Assembly: GCA_965178125.1 (NCBI GenBank)
Contig: OZ237756.1
Span: forward strand, 496,001 to 560,000
DNA from: Bilabrum cf. latius
Taxonomy: Eukaryota; Bigyra: Bicosoecida; Bigyra; Bicosoecida
Direction of reading: 5' to 3'
Length of the DNA stretch: 64,000 bases
Shown here: piece by piece, positions 1-12,180 of the stretch
Layout of the letters: each line of letters starts with the position of its first letter
Position numbering within the stretch: position 1 is the stretch's first letter
Notes under the pieces: generated by a model
What the model was told of the DNA's origin: nothing
Seen by the model: the letters and a program-made list of their open reading frames with translations, nothing else
Databases searched by the model: none
Translations under genes and position numbers: made by a program

Positions 1-3000
1 CGGCCGAGGCGGCAGCGGGAGGGGCTCCTTGGTCATTCCTCAGTGGCGCGCTGCTTGCATGCCGCTAGGACGAAGACGAGGGAGCCACAGGCCCGCGCGG
101 GGAGGAACTAAACGTGATGGCGCTCGCGGCGCCGTTGCCGGTTCCGTTGGTTCCGTTCACCACGCGGCCGCCGGCGCCATGCACGGGGGACACGACGCTG
201 TGAAGCTTCTTGCCCTTGCCCTTGCCCTTGCCCTTGCCCCTGCCTCCTCGCCCGATGCCGATGGCAGCAGCTGCCCCGCTCGAGGCGCCGCCTCTGGATC
301 CGGAGCCGAAACTGGCACCCGCCCCCCGACTGCCCTTGCCACTCTGCCCACCCCCCTCCTCCTCATCCTGTTCCGCCCTGGGTGAGCTGTCTGGGTAGGC
401 CACCCGCATGGCCCCGTCGATGTCGTGGTCGAATTCCATGGCGTCGAGCAGCTGGTTGAAGCGCTCCAGCTGGTCCACGACTCGTTCCCTGCTTTCTCCG
501 TCCACCACCATCGGCTCGCCCAGGTCCTCTGTGAGCAGCCGGCAGGTCCTGCCGATATTGATGGCGGTCTCCACCTTGTCTCCGGTGAGCACCCAGGTCT
601 TGATCCCAGCTCGTGCAAGGTCCGCGATGGTGCCGGGGACCCCTTCCTGCAGGCGATCCTCGATGGCCGTGGCACCAACGATCTCAAGGTCCTTCTCCAC
701 GTCGACCGCCACTTCGTGCAGCATCTCGTCCCTGTGGTGCACGTCCTCGTCAGCCTCCTTGTGCCTCTCCTGCCACTCTTCCACCTCGTCCTTGGACATG
801 CGCCTCCGGGCGATCACGAGGGTGCGCAGCCCAGAGGCAGCAAAGTCCCTCAGGTCGTCTTTCAGGGCCTGCAGCTTCGTGCCCTTGAGATCCCCTATGT
901 TGAGCATCGCAGAGTCTGCCCCCTTGCAGTACAGCCAGTACTCGTCATCCCTGGGATCCACCGTGATGACGCTCATCCTCTTCCGCTTGCTCGAGAACTT
1001 GTTCACACCGACCGACTTGAAGAACAGACGCTCGCCCTCCTCCCCATCACCCCCCGCCATGGGGTCCACCCGCACCGTCACCCCGTCGTTTGTCCTTCTC
1101 TCCAGCACGTACCCCATGTCCTTGGCGGCCCCAACCAGCGCCCCTTCGTCGGGCGACTCGGCCTGGTACACGATCTCGGTGCGTGTGCTGCCACCGCCGT
1201 CGTTGGTGCTGGATCCGGTCCGAGACCTCTCTCTTTGCCCACCACTTTGACCACCACTATCACCGCCGGTGCCGCTGTTCCCCGACTCCTGCGCCCCCGG
1301 CGACTCCTCTCCGTCCTCGCCCGACACCTCCACCTGCTCCGGCACAACGGTGTGACACACGGTCAGCACCGTGAGGAACGCGTCAACATCCTACCGCTTG
1401 CAACTGGCTGATGCGGAACCTTTCCCCTCGGCGCCGCGCGGGGACCCCCCTGCGGCGGTCTGCCTCCTCCCCTGCAGGATGTTGGTCATGCCGGCGTCCT
1501 TGAACTTCTTGTCGTTCCGCAGCTCGGGCACCCCAACCGAGGAGGCCCGCCTCGTGCGGCCACGCTGCCTGCCGCCCCCCTGCTTGGATCCAGAATCGGA
1601 ACGCGAGTGGGAGTGGCTTCCTGCCCCGCCCCGCTCCTCGTCCCCTCCCTGCTTCCTCTCCCTCTCCCTCTCGCTGAAGCTGTTGCGGTTGACGCTGCCC
1701 GAGATGGACACCGGGTTGGAGGAGCGGCGCGACGTCTGGGAGATGCGCGCCGGCTCCCTTGAGCCAGCCGGCCGAAGCCTGCGCTTGTTGTTCCGGTTTC
1801 TTTTGCCGCGTCCGTCGCGTGACGAGTGCGCGTCGCCGTCGTCGGTGGAAGGTTCGTCCAGATCGGGCAGCTTGCCGAACTGGACGCCCTTGATGCTGCA
1901 CACCTTGAACTCCATCACGTTGCGGGTGAGCGTGCCCTGTGCGGGGGGGAGGGAACTCAAAGAGAGTGAGGTGCATGAGTCATGTGACGAGTGCGTGCAA
2001 TGGTAGAAAACACGAAGGTGGGCAAAGCGGCAGTGCGGGCATGTGAGCAGCAGCAGGATGGCCACGACATGGGCACTGGGGCGAACAGTCCACCAGCCGT
2101 CAAGAATTCTATCAAAGTCACAGGAAATACGAGCAGTACCGAACTCACGGTTTTGTCGGAGAAGACATACTCGATCTAGCCCAGGTCCTGGTTCAGATTC
2201 GAGGTCCTTGCCTTGGCCGGCGTGTCGGTTTCTGGGTCGTACATCTCCGAGTCGGCGCCCACAAGCATCGCTTGAAGGTAGTTCACCATCTCCACTGTCA
2301 CATAGAGTGAAATCGGGATGCAGTTGTTGTACAGGATGATGAAGGTGAAGAGGTTTCCGATCCAGTCGGGGATCAGCAGATCGAAATCGCCCAGCATGAG
2401 GTATCCGAGCTCTGCCTCGTTCTACGCTTCCCAGATTACCACCGCGATGTCGCTGATGACTGATAGCAGAAGCTGGGCCCCGAAAATCACGCCGATGCAC
2501 AAGTTGATGATCTTCTCCACGTTGGAGAGCTTTGCTTTCCCCACGCCGGCCTTCTTCATGACCTTGGTGTCGCTGCCCGTTTGCATCACCACGCCCATGA
2601 CCCAGTGCGTGTTCCTCAGTGTGCACCCGCGCAGCAGCACGTTGTTGTAGCCGAGGGCCTGCCTGCCCGAGGCTGACTCGCCTGAGGGCGCCTTCTTGTT
2701 CTCGTTCTTGACCTCGAAGCGACCCGTGTACTTGTACAGCTGCGCGTTGGGCGGCATGGCGGTGACTGACACCTAGAGACCTGCGTAGTACTCGAGTTGT
2801 TCCTTGGTCGGCCTCAGGCTCTCGGTCATGTCGCTGAGGGGCGAGTCATCGTCATCATTGTTGTTATTTCCACCGCTGCTGCTGCTGCTGCCACCGGCCC
2901 CGCCGCTGGCTGCCCCCTTTGGCGTGCCGGCCCCGCTAGCCTGCTGCTCCTGCTTGTCGTGTTTGGCCACCTCGTCAGCGTCCATCATAACCGACTCCTG

Positions 3001-4077
3001 CTTCCGCAGCAATGCGCGGCGCCTCGGTTCCGCAATGTCCTGGTTGGACTCTATGCCCTTCTTCTTGATGCTCCTGGCTTCGCTCCTGTCGACGAGCAGC
3101 CCGCCCCCCGGCTCAGACGGACACGCCGCCTGCAGTGCCTTGAAGGAGGCCTTGCCCTTGAGGTCCGTCTCGCCGTCGATGTTGCTCGTCTCGATGTAGC
3201 AGGACCCGTCCGGCTTGCTGGAGTTGATCATGACCAGGTCTGCAGGGATGGGCCTGCCCCCCTTGATCCTGAGCACGTCACCCACCCTGATGTCCTTCCA
3301 GGCGACTTCGCGGTCCCAGTCCCCGTCTTTCGTCAGGACGTCCGCCTTGCGGTTGTTGGTCTCGGCGTCCGAGGCGTGCCGCTTCGAATCCTCGAAGCCT
3401 TCCTTGGCCATTGTGATTCCGAGTACCGCGATGAGGGGGCCCAGCGTGGAGAAAGGGGACAGGGGCGACGAGTACACTTCCGGGAAGTACCACCCGATGA
3501 GCATCATGGCGCTGATGACGAGGAAGTAGAGGTTGGCCACGCGGCGGAACTGCTCGAACAGGTTTGCCAGCGGGAATGTGATCCACTGGTACTTTGAGGT
3601 GCGGATGGAGTTGTCGGTGAACTGAGAGGCCTGGCCGCTGGGATCGTCTCCCCCCATCCAATCGAACGTTCGGTCCGGCTCATCTTCGGCGTGCAGGTTG
3701 CCCGATTCCGCTCGCTTCCTAGGATCCGAAGAGCCCCTTATGCGATTCTTTTGCCCGCTGCTGCTGCTGCTGCTGCTGCCGGTCGCCAAGCCGCTTCCTG
3801 ACTGCGACATGATTCCAACCGAGCCGGTGCCAGCGTTGTGCTCGTCGTCGTCCTTCTGATCCCGATCCTGCAGCAAGTGCTGATGGAGATTTTTACTGGG
3901 CGTATTTCCCATGCGTTGGCTGCCTGTCCCTCCGCCGGTGCTTGCCGGTGGATTATGAGGTGCAGACGGCCGCAACGGGCTCGATAGTTCCAATTGCCTT
4001 TTGAGGCCTGCCACCGGGTTTCTGATACTTGTGCCTGGCCTTGATTTGAAATCAGATGTGTTTCCCGCGCTAGCCAT
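1..4077 (-). CDS. P4-ATPase (phospholipid flippase), 3' end outside the window
   Basis: This is a type IV P-type ATPase, which flips phospholipids across membranes. Exon 1 runs 4077-2149 and exon 2 runs from 1936 off the left edge; the 212-nt intron (1937-2148) starts GTGAGT and splits the phosphorylation loop. After about 150 disordered residues come membrane segments, the actuator motif DGETDLK (P4 type), [11 protein letters not shown], the phosphorylation motif FSDKTGT with its Asp, and nucleotide-domain motifs KGADSAM and [12 protein letters not shown]. Five in-frame TAG codons (for example 2773, 2422, 2176, 1391, 65) fall where the family has Gln or neutral residues; the one before [10 protein letters not shown] corresponds to the usual LGQIEY. 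A Ser/Arg/Gly-rich insert of about 250 residues separates the loop from the nucleotide domain, and a (Gly-Lys)n run lies near 210-239. The C-terminal membrane domain is missing only because the window ends. Confidence 0.93.
210..239. repeat. TTGCCC hexamer repeat inside the P4-ATPase
   Basis: About five tandem TTGCCC units. On the coding (minus) strand they read GGCAAG and encode alternating Gly-Lys. The same hexamer is repeated in the unrelated PP2C gene at 49631-49664. Confidence 0.85.
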
Positions 4078-4567
4078 GCAGGTTGCAGTGGTTCACGCCG
4101 TAATGCGTGCGACCCGATACACGATTGCGGCGAAATCCTAGTCGAGTGAGGCCGACTTGCGCGTGCCGCTCAGTGTCGCCCTGCTCGCTCTTCGAAGGTT
4201 ACAGACCCTCTGTATAAGAATGCGTTGTGCGTTCAAACTAGCACTTTCAGCGTCTATCCGCCGAGTTATCGTGTGCTATAGCACTCGTTTGTTCGCGATA
4301 TGTAGGCACACGTTTCAAAATGCTTATATCAGATATGTGTTGAAAGTTCAACCAGACCAAGTATCGGCCGCTCTGAGAATTTTATTGAGCGGCGCATGCC
4401 GAATATACGCTAATAATTAAGCGTTTGTGACTGGACTTACGTTATCTAAAGCTATCTTGGCCGTAGGTTGTTACCTGTTCCACATGCAAGTCCCGGCACA
4501 ATTACCTAGGATCGCGACGTTGTAGAGCATTGAAGCTATCAATCGAAAATTGTGCAACATGTAAAGC
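4078..4567. other. Intergenic region upstream of the P4-ATPase
   Basis: About 490 bases between the P4-ATPase start and the 3' end of the ankyrin gene. The stretch 4200-4500 is more AT-rich than its neighbours. I found no convincing coding sequence; it presumably holds the P4-ATPase promoter and the ankyrin 3' UTR. Confidence 0.5.
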
Positions 4568-5428
4568 TCAATCATCTTGATCACTGATGGACTGGCCATC
4601 CGCCTCGAGTAGCTCCGCGCATTCCTCATGTCCTCCCAGCCTGGCCGCCTCCAGTGGAAGCACCCCAGTGCGAGTGCTTCCATCCTCTAGCACCACAGTA
4701 CCCTCGATTTCTAGCCCTCCTGCCAGCTTGCCCAGCCTTAGCCGCTTTCCCAGCTCCATGGGCCTGCCCTCTGCAGCTGCCTAGAACACCATCCCAGCGT
4801 CCCGCCTGGCATCCGCGGCATGCCGCCATCTGACCATGTGGCCGGTCCATCGAGTATAGTGCTTTATGCGGGCCGCAACTTGGTCTGGGCAGAATCGCCT
4901 CGCCGTATCGGCGGCGGTGAGTCCCTTCTGCGAGAGCGGATATATCGCACGAAGGGGGTCCAGAGGAGCATTGACCTCTGGTAGCAAGGCCGGCAACAAT
5001 GGGTGAAGCAGACTGGCGCTTACATTGTTGGTGATTGATCGATCAGCTCCGAACTCCATTAGTAGCACAGCACACGGGAGACCGCCGAACCTGACTGCAC
5101 CATGGAGCGCCGTGCTGCCATCCTGCGAATCATCATGATATGGCGAGCATGCTTTCGGGAATCGAGATGCGATGCAGCATTATAGGTAGATACAAATATG
5201 ATTGCTTGCATGCGATTGATTTGCCGACCTCACAGAATCTTGTTGGTTCATTTTGGCCCCGTTCTCGAGGAGGATTTGGGTGCATGTCGCGCGGCAGCAC
5301 GACGCAGCCGCCATCAACGGTGTCATGCCGCAACAATCTATGTGTATGTCGGCCCCATGTTGGATTAGTAGGCTTAAGCATTTGTCCCTGCCGTACGCTG
5401 CAGCCTTCCACACCGCAGTCTTGCCGTG
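4568..5428 (-). CDS. Ankyrin-repeat protein (relative of the A genes), 5' end unresolved
   Basis: Two exons are clear: 5428-5234 and 5122-4568, with a 111-nt intron starting GTGAGG and ending CGCAG, phase 0, stop TGA. The protein shows ankyrin units (GKTAVWKAAAYGRDKC, GMTPLMAAASCC, DGSTALHGAVRFGG). It ends in the block that links it to the A family at 31406, 59112 and 62742: RRDAGMVF, a TAG-encoded Gln, then AAAEGRPMELGKRLRLGK. An acceptor (TTCGCAG before 5428) shows that at least one more exon lies upstream, but no donor in the right phase could be fixed. Ankyrin repeats bind proteins; the partner is unknown. Unlike the A genes, it has no recognisable B partner beside it. Confidence 0.75.
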
Positions 5429-6852
5429 CTGCGAACTCGGGAATGGGTAAACTTGGACTGAAAAAGCTTGAACAGCTTATGAGCGGCATACTCAGGCAAT
5501 CATTGCAGCAACTACCATGAAAAGAAGTATGATCTATACGATTGGGAGACTGAGACGCAGTATCATACTGGCATGGTACATACTGTGTGACTGCTGCTTA
5601 TTAGTCTTGCCAACTCCACCAATGCATGCTCAGCAAAGCGCACAATGACCCATCACGTCAATTGTAGGCTATATAAGTATATCGTAAAACCTGTTTGGCT
5701 TACTGAATCAACCTCGTCTAGCTTCTTATTAGTCACAGATTGGAGCGCCTAAGCTAGCGCTTCGACACTCCCCTTGTCTGTAGCGGCATGGATCGGATCA
5801 CTCCTGTATTAAGGATACTACATGGAAGTCAATAAACGTGTTGGGCCTGATTGGGCCAGTAACGGGACGCTGGGGGCCGTCAAAGGGCAAATCACAACTT
5901 TAGACGCCGATGGTGCCTGTAGGAAGTAGCCTACTTGCAAACTATTGCCGTCAGAACCAAACGTGTAGCCAGCATTTTCATGTTTAATTGTCCACAATCT
6001 TACATTTTTCCGTCCCAAGAGCAGTCTTTCTGTCCGATGTCCCTAGCCTTTGTGCAATTGCTGCGGCGCGGCGCCAGCAGCGGCACCGCCGGATCAAGGG
6101 ATCCGCAGGCAGGGCTGATCAGGACCTCGATGCGAAGATGTGCGCGGTCACAACAACCAAAAACTATCTCGACAGTAGTGCGACTGTTCGAAGCTGCCCC
6201 GCCGGTACTATCTTGCATAGCCTGCTAGTTGCGGATCCACCCAGAGGCGATCACACGCTTCCTCCTAGGGTAATGAAGGCAGAGAACGACCCCACTGAGT
6301 GCACTGCACTGACAGCACGAGATCGAATAGTTGAAAATCTCTGCGGCTCACTAGAGAAGCAGGGGAAAGTGGTATGTGTGGGAGCAACGCATCAGGGGGA
6401 TAAAGGAAGGGAGCGGGGGAGAAAGACCTCGGCAGGACTTGCAGATCAGGATCTAGATCGTAGGAACACGGGCACTCGGGGGGGGGGTGGGTGTTCTGCG
6501 GGGGCGGCAGAGGATAGTATGGGACGATATATTCCCCTCGCTATATTAATGCATGCCTTTCATGTTGGACGGGTGCTGTGCCGTAGGCCACTGCCAGGCT
6601 CACACCGGCAGGTGTTCTCAATGGGACAGCACGGTGCAATTTCAGGGACCATGCCCCCAATTTTTCCAGCGCATGCCGGCATAGGGGTGGCGCACCTGTT
6701 GCTGACATCGCACCCGCTAGCCCCCTGCAAGGATGCACGCGCTCCCCATGCAGGTGTTGCATCTTGCCAATGCCAGTGGCCTGAAGCGAATCCGCAGTTC
6801 CGGTTTGCATTCATGCGAGGAAATCTACTATCCAAACCATAACTGAAGCCGC
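5429..6852. other. Gene-poor stretch between the ankyrin gene and CLP1
   Basis: About 1.4 kb. It should contain the missing 5' exon(s) of the ankyrin gene and the CLP1 promoter. An open frame on the plus strand at 5988-6842 (284 codons) has no recognisable motif, contains a long G run near 6480, and ends 11 bases before the CLP1 start. I do not accept it as a gene. Confidence 0.45.
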
Positions 6853-8669
6853 ATGGCGAATATGGCATCGCCTGACGTGCATGAGTTTAATGTTCCTAAG
6901 CACCATGAGCTTCGTGTACAGACAGGGGCATTGAAGATGCCAGCATTCGCTACTGTATGTTTGTACCACGTTGCCGTACCCGACAAAGCCACAGCTTGAC
7001 TATATGTGCTTGCTCTGATGGTATTTCTTATCCATTTGCAGGTTAGAGGTGGACGATGCGAATTGTTTGGTGCCGAATTAGAGCAAGGACGCAAGACTAG
7101 GCTGCCGCCGCAATCGAGTGTTGCTCTGCATTCATTCAGCGGGTGCAAGGTAAGAGAAATCTCTTGGCAAGTTGCCCAAACTAGCCCGCCAAGACATATC
7201 TACAATGCTAGTTCATAATTTATCCGATGCAGGTTGAGTTGCAAGGCATGTCAACCTTGGTATCGAAGCCGTATGTCGTGGGAGAGACGCCAATGCTGGA
7301 CGTGGCACAGCTGCACGCCCGGTTGACCTTCAGAAGAAGAGAAGCGACAGCCGCGTGGGAGCTGTAGAAAGCGGTGAGCACTGGTGATGCAAAGAGCACA
7401 GCCATGTCATCTTCGTCATCGTCATCGTCATCGTCCTCCTCGTCAGCTGCTGCCGGCGCGAGCACTGGGCCCTCCAAACCGGAACTAGCACCCCGCGAGT
7501 GCGCGCCCATCCCCGCACCCGAGTGCTACGGCCCGCGGGTCATGATCGTGGGAGGCACGGACACGGGCAAGTCGACTCTCGCCCGCACCCTCGCTACGTA
7601 CGCCGCGAGGCTGGCTTACACGCCCGTCCTCGTGGACCTGGATCCGGGGCAAGGGGGCCTGTCCCTGCCGGGGACCGTGGCGGCAGCTCCGATCGATGCC
7701 TCACGGATCGATCCTACCGTCGGGTTCACCGGCCTGCAACCGCTGGTGCACTGCACTGCAAGCACCACACCGGACGCGCACACGAACGTGTACAGGGGCG
7801 CCGTCAAGGCGCTGGCCTCGAGCGTGAGGCACGTGCTCCGATCGAATGACACGGTCCGGGCCTCTGGATGCATCATCAACACGTGCGGGTGGACGGAGGG
7901 CAAGGGCTATTCCCTGCTGCTTGAGGCCATCGCTGAGTTCGAGCCTGACGTGATCGTGGTGATGGTGGGAGGGGCGTTGCTGGCCAACCTTTCGTCACAC
8001 CGAGATGGAATCGTACCGGGGGCGCCCGACGGGCACGGCATGTGGAAGGTAGACCCGAAGAGGGTGGGCAAAGGGGCAGCTGCTTCCGCTGGATCGCTGC
8101 CGCACGTAGGTGGATCAGCGAGCGGGGCTGGTGACCCGGGTGCCTCCGGAGCTGGGATGGGCCTGCCGGGCACTGCTGACGTGGCCGTGAAGAAGATGGC
8201 CGCATCGGACGGAGTGCATAAGCGCAGCAGGGAACAGCGGCGCACGGCCAGGGAACAACGGATCACTCGGTATTTCTTCGGTCCCTCGGGACCAAGGTAT
8301 CTCCCCCTAAGCCCGGCCATCCTTGACCTCAAAGTGTCGGACATCCTCGCCCTGAGGCTGAATGGAGAAACGACCGCCAGCGTGCACCTGGCAGTGGGGG
8401 AGAAATCCATGCTAAAGGATGTTAGGAGCGAGGTGATAGATATCGAGGGGGAGGCCGAGTCCATCGTGAACGACGTCTGGGCCGTGTCAATGGCACCTCC
8501 CGACGCATCGCACGACGAGTTGCACGAGCACCCCGTGGCTGGATTCGTGCAGGTGCTTCAGGTAGATGCAAAGAGGGAGGGTGGGGCGGTGGTGCGGCTA
8601 CGGGTGCCGAACCCTGGTCCGTTGCCGAGCAAGCTCTTTCTGGTCACGGGGCAGTCCTTTGTTGAGTAA
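6853..8669 (+). CDS. CLP1: CLP1, RNA 5'-hydroxyl kinase / mRNA 3'-end cleavage factor subunit
   Basis: CLP1 is a subunit of the pre-mRNA cleavage factor and, in many eukaryotes, a polynucleotide 5'-kinase. There are three exons: 6853-6954, 7042-7149 and 7233-8669, all phase 0, with introns of 87 and 83 nt (GTATGT and GTAAGA donors, TGCAG/ATGCAG acceptors). The N-terminal domain is assembled only by splicing: GGRCELFGAELEQG, then HSFSGCK joined to VELQGMSTLVSKPY and VVGETPMLDVAQLHARL. The P-loop is GGTDTGKSTLA, followed by LVDLDPGQGG and INTCGWTEGKGY. A Ser-rich stretch precedes the P-loop and a Gly/Ala-rich insert follows the kinase core. One in-frame TAG (7365) reads as Gln. Predicted length is 548 residues, somewhat longer than usual (about 430-450) because of these inserts. 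The first of two in-frame ATGs was taken. Confidence 0.93.
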
Positions 8670-8748
8670 AGTTGTGATGCTTTCAAATCAAGACGGAAAA
8701 AACGACTTGGATCCCTCTCGAAGTGCAAGCGAAGCAGTTACTGGGCAT

Positions 8749-10504
8749 TTACCGCCCAAATCCACGGATCCTCCTGTCGCCCCGCAGGTCCTTGACCACC
8801 ACTGTGCCCCTCCTCTCCACACCCATGTCCATGATCCGCTTGCCCCTGTTCCCTGGGCTCATCAGGCTACCGAATCTCAGCTGCATCGCGATCTCATCGT
8901 CCGGCGGTTTCTGGTTCTTGCCCTCAACGTATGCCCACCACCCTCGCTCCATATGCTGTTTGGATAACGGAATGCCTGCAACGAACGGGAGGTCGTCAGG
9001 GTGCGGCTCCGAGTCGTCTCTCTTCCCCGTACCGGCGTCTGCAGCGCCTGCGGGAGCAGCAGTGCTTCCAGCAGACTGGGCAGCGTCGGATGCCCCTCCA
9101 CCATCGTGCGATGCATCTTCACCACCGTCATCACCTCCGGCACCGGCACCAGAGGCGGCAGGTGCCGATTCACCAGCACCCTCCTCACCACCATGCGCTG
9201 CACCCTACCCCTCCTCTTCCTCACCGTCCTTCCCCTCCCCCTCCCCACTCGCAGCCCTCACGACCTGTGGGCCGCTGCCATCAGCTCCACTGCCTTCAAC
9301 AGCCTAGCCCAATTTGGCGCTACCAGCGTCCTCGTCCTCACCTTTGCTCGGTGCATCTGCAGCACCAGCAGCCTCCTCTACTCCAGAGGATTCTCTCTTG
9401 ACCCCCGAATCCTCTCCCTTTGCGTCCTATTTCTCTTTTTGCTGCTATTCCCACTCTGATTTCAGCTTGTCGATGGCTGCCTCGCCCAGCCCCAGAGCCC
9501 CGCACCTGGCGATGGCCACCATCAGGTGACCCACGGTCGCATCCTCGTGCATCTCGATCGTCTTGTAGCGCTTGCCGCCCACCAAGGGAAAATTCTTGCC
9601 AATGACATCGATAGACACCGCCTTTCTCCTCTCTAGGTCACGGGTAACCTCCTGCAGGTTTGAGGGGCGCAGGGCGGCGGGCGGGGGCGGTTTCTCGGGG
9701 CCCGGCACATCGGTCGGGAAGGAGGCCGCACCGGCGGTATCCAAGGCATTCTCTGACAGCCGACGGATGAGCTCAGCGACCGCGGCTGCTTTCTCAGCGG
9801 CTGTTCCCTCCCCGCTTCCGCTTCCGCTGCCGCTGCCCCTGCCCCTGGTACCACGAGGCGGGGTGGCGGTGCTGCCTGACGCCCCCGGCTTTGCGGCGGG
9901 TGCCGCAGCCGGCGCTGCTGCCGTAACACCGTCCACGAAAACAAAGCTGCCGCGCTTGAGCACTTTCTCTGCCACAAGGGTTTCGATTTTCGTGGCGCTG
10001 TCGTCTGCCCCCTCGTTGAGCAAGGGGCTGTCGGCGGATTCGCCCAGCCGGAAGGATGGATCGGATGCTGCCGGGCACTCATAGGACTGTGGTGGACTTG
10101 CAAAGTGGTTGAAGGGCGGCATTATGATGGTGTAAACTATTCTGCAGAACATCAGCGAAACAGCTGCAGGCAATGCCATGTTTATTGGCTTGCCGGCTCG
10201 ATGGCTTCCGTCGTTCCTGGTGTGGAGAAACATGCTCACCTTCGACTGTAGCAGGCGCACTATCTGCAAAAGAAGTATGTGATTCTAATACAATATATGG
10301 GGCTGCAATTACACAGATATGTGTGCATGGGCCGCACTACTACCGCGAACTCGGGCAACTTACCTTCTCCTTGAGATCGGTGACAGAGCAACTGGGATCA
10401 ATGTCTGCACGGTCCACCCCCAGCGCGTGCTTAATTCTTAAAAGAAGGCCTTTACTTTTAGGCATCGTATTATCCGTATTTTGCCGCACTGTATGCGATC
10501 AAGC
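8749..10504 (-). CDS. Unknown Ala/Gly/Glu-rich protein, 5' end unresolved
   Basis: I do not recognise this protein. The stop is TAA at 8749. Working upstream, exon 3 is 10086-8749, a 24-nt micro-exon is 10263-10240 (IVRLLQSK), and an earlier exon ends at 10364 with a GTAAGT donor. Introns are 10087-10239 (153 nt, open in all three phases, so retention is possible) and 10264-10363. The upstream exon reads FFLRIKHALGVD and then SVTDLKEK, which looks like part of a small beta-grasp fold, but it contains no in-frame ATG before a TGA at 10505. The real start therefore lies in a further exon, possibly under the divergent gene. The middle is low-complexity; three in-frame TAGs (9445, 9424, 9304 region) read as Gln. 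The C-terminus (WWAYVEGKNQKPPDDEIAM to GFGR) is compact and may be a domain. Confidence 0.6.
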
Positions 10505-10586
10505 TCATCTGATATATATCGCAAAGTGCACGCATCGAGCACACCAACGGCAACTGCAACCTCTTTGTGCATTCACGCGAAGAAGC

Positions 10587-11972
10587 ATGCTTTCTGCTGT
10601 TGCAATTCTGTCGATCACGATACTGACCGTAGCCTTGGGCCGGCGTGTCCGTGATTCCTTGCTGAATGTCTCTGAGGTCACGTGGCTGCCGGAAGCAGGG
10701 GCATACACGGATCACAACTCCAGGTTTGTCGGATCGCCCAGTCTTGTGAAGGTCGGTAACCGCTGGCTTGCATCGCACGATTATTTCTTTCATACGCCTG
10801 TGGGGACCGTGAGCGTATTTCAGTCGACGGACGAGAGCGGAGTGGAGTGGGAATTCAGAGCGAATTTGACGGGGATCTACTGGGCTCAGCTGTTCGCCCC
10901 CGATGGACCAAACGGGGACGCATACCTCATTGGACCTGAAGGAGATGAAACTGGCAAAGGCAACCTCCGAATTTCGCGGTGCGCCGCGCCATGCGACGGC
11001 AGCGGTTGGGAGGAGCCGTCCACGCTGATCGCTGGGACAGCTGAGCGGATGTTCCATGCGGCCCCCACGCCGGTCGTGCACCACGGTCCCACGGGACAGC
11101 TGCTCCGATCCATGGAGGTGCACGGCACTGCGGTGCCGGAGGGCGATTTGGGCATCGTCATGCTAGCGGCGAGCGCGGGGTGCAGACCGCTGACAACCCC
11201 GGGCTGCTGGGCCGTATCCGATCCGATCCTGTGGAACTCAACCTGGTTGCAACCGGCCGCAACTGCCGCGGGTCTTCATCATCACCAAGTTTGGTCCGAA
11301 GCAGTGCGCGGCACCCTCGGTTCCGCAGCCGAGACGAGGCAGTGGGAGGAAGCCAACGCGATCGTCGATCCTGAGACAAACAATGCAAGCGTCCTCGTCC
11401 GACTCGACGCTCCCCTCCACGGCTGCACCACCATCGACGGTTGCAACCGGGCCGCACTGCTCAGCTGGACCCCAAGCGCCGCCGCCATCACAAGCACAAG
11501 CGACTCGACCGCAACAACCGCCCTGCCACAAGGGCAGCAACTGTCACCGGATGCCGGCTCTCTTCAGTTCAAGAAGATCGTGTCGATGCCCACGGGCTGC
11601 AACAAGTTCATCGTGAGGGCTGATATTGGCGCCGCGCAATCCGGCAACGGAACCTGGTTCTACGCCCTGTCCAACCCGGTGGACAAGGACGGCATCGCGG
11701 CGGGCACGTGCGGGCAAAGGAACCGAGCTGTGCTCAGCAGGTCTCGGGACCTCGAGAACTGGATCGTGTGCGAGCAGGTGCTCTTCGATGACACTGGGTA
11801 CTCGCCTTCGGACAGCGTGGCGCACACAGGCCTGCAGTACATTGATTTCAGGTTCGACGGGGCGGACATTGTGATGGCGATACGTGCGGGGTACAGGGGC
11901 TCTGTGACGTACCACGATGCTAACAGGCTGCTGGTGAAGCGGCTGAGCAACTACGAGGCCTTGTGTGCGTGA
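10587..11972 (+). CDS. Secreted sialidase-superfamily (BNR-type beta-propeller) protein
   Basis: 461 residues, single exon, stop TGA. The N-terminus (MLSAVAILSITILTVALG) is a typical signal peptide, which is why the ATG at 10587 is preferred to earlier open codons. The body resembles sialidase-like propeller hydrolases: GSPSLVKVGNRWLASHDYF, then VFQSTDESGVEWEF (an Asp-box-like turn), NLRISRCAAPCDGSGWEEP, and near the end SRSRDLENW followed by HTGLQYIDFRFDG and MAIRAGYRGS. Such proteins bind or cleave terminal sugars outside the cell. I did not map the catalytic Arg triad, Tyr or Glu, so activity is not claimed. A TATA-like element (10511-10519) lies about 70 bases upstream. It is divergent from the gene at 8749 and its 3' end faces the integrated virus. 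Confidence 0.72.
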   Translation: MLSAVAILSITILTVALGRRVRDSLLNVSEVTWLPEAGAYTDHNSRFVGSPSLVKVGNRWLASHDYFFHTPVGTVSVFQSTDESGVEWEFRANLTGIYWAQLFAPDGPNGDAYLIGPEGDETGKGNLRISRCAAPCDGSGWEEPSTLIAGTAERMFHAAPTPVVHHGPTGQLLRSMEVHGTAVPEGDLGIVMLAASAGCRPLTTPGCWAVSDPILWNSTWLQPAATAAGLHHHQVWSEAVRGTLGSAAETRQWEEANAIVDPETNNASVLVRLDAPLHGCTTIDGCNRAALLSWTPSAAAITSTSDSTATTALPQGQQLSPDAGSLQFKKIVSMPTGCNKFIVRADIGAAQSGNGTWFYALSNPVDKDGIAAGTCGQRNRAVLSRSRDLENWIVCEQVLFDDTGYSPSDSVAHTGLQYIDFRFDGADIVMAIRAGYRGSVTYHDANRLLVKRLSNYEALCA

Positions 11973-12175
11973 GTGTCCGGGATTTGGATCTGATTTGGAT
12001 TGTACTGACCTCACCTGGAGTTTTAATTGGGCTTCCTGGAGTGTCAAAACAATTCAGGATGATGTATGATTCGCTTATCAATTTGAAATTGGATTCACCT
12101 TAAATAAAACTATTCATAGGCTATCTATACCGAAACCTTCTAAGTGATTTCAAAGCGGACTAAAGGGCTACCACG

Positions 12176-12180
12176 ACAGC
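12176..12180. repeat. Left target-site duplication of the virus (ACAGC)
   Basis: ACAGC directly precedes the G-run that starts the left inverted repeat and recurs at 29474-29478 directly after the right one. Five to six bp is the usual duplication for rve-type integrases of Polintons and relatives. Confidence 0.85.

Noticed and set aside
1-4077. P4-ATPase as a decayed pseudogene, because standard translation shows several stops
   Set aside because: Every interruption is TAG, sits where Gln or a neutral residue fits, and flanking motifs are intact. The same holds for PTEN, PP2C and the viral genes.
5988-6842. 284-codon plus-strand open frame upstream of CLP1
   Set aside because: No recognisable domain, a long G run inside, no TAG-Gln use that helps, and it ends 11 bases before the CLP1 start. 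It is probably open by chance.
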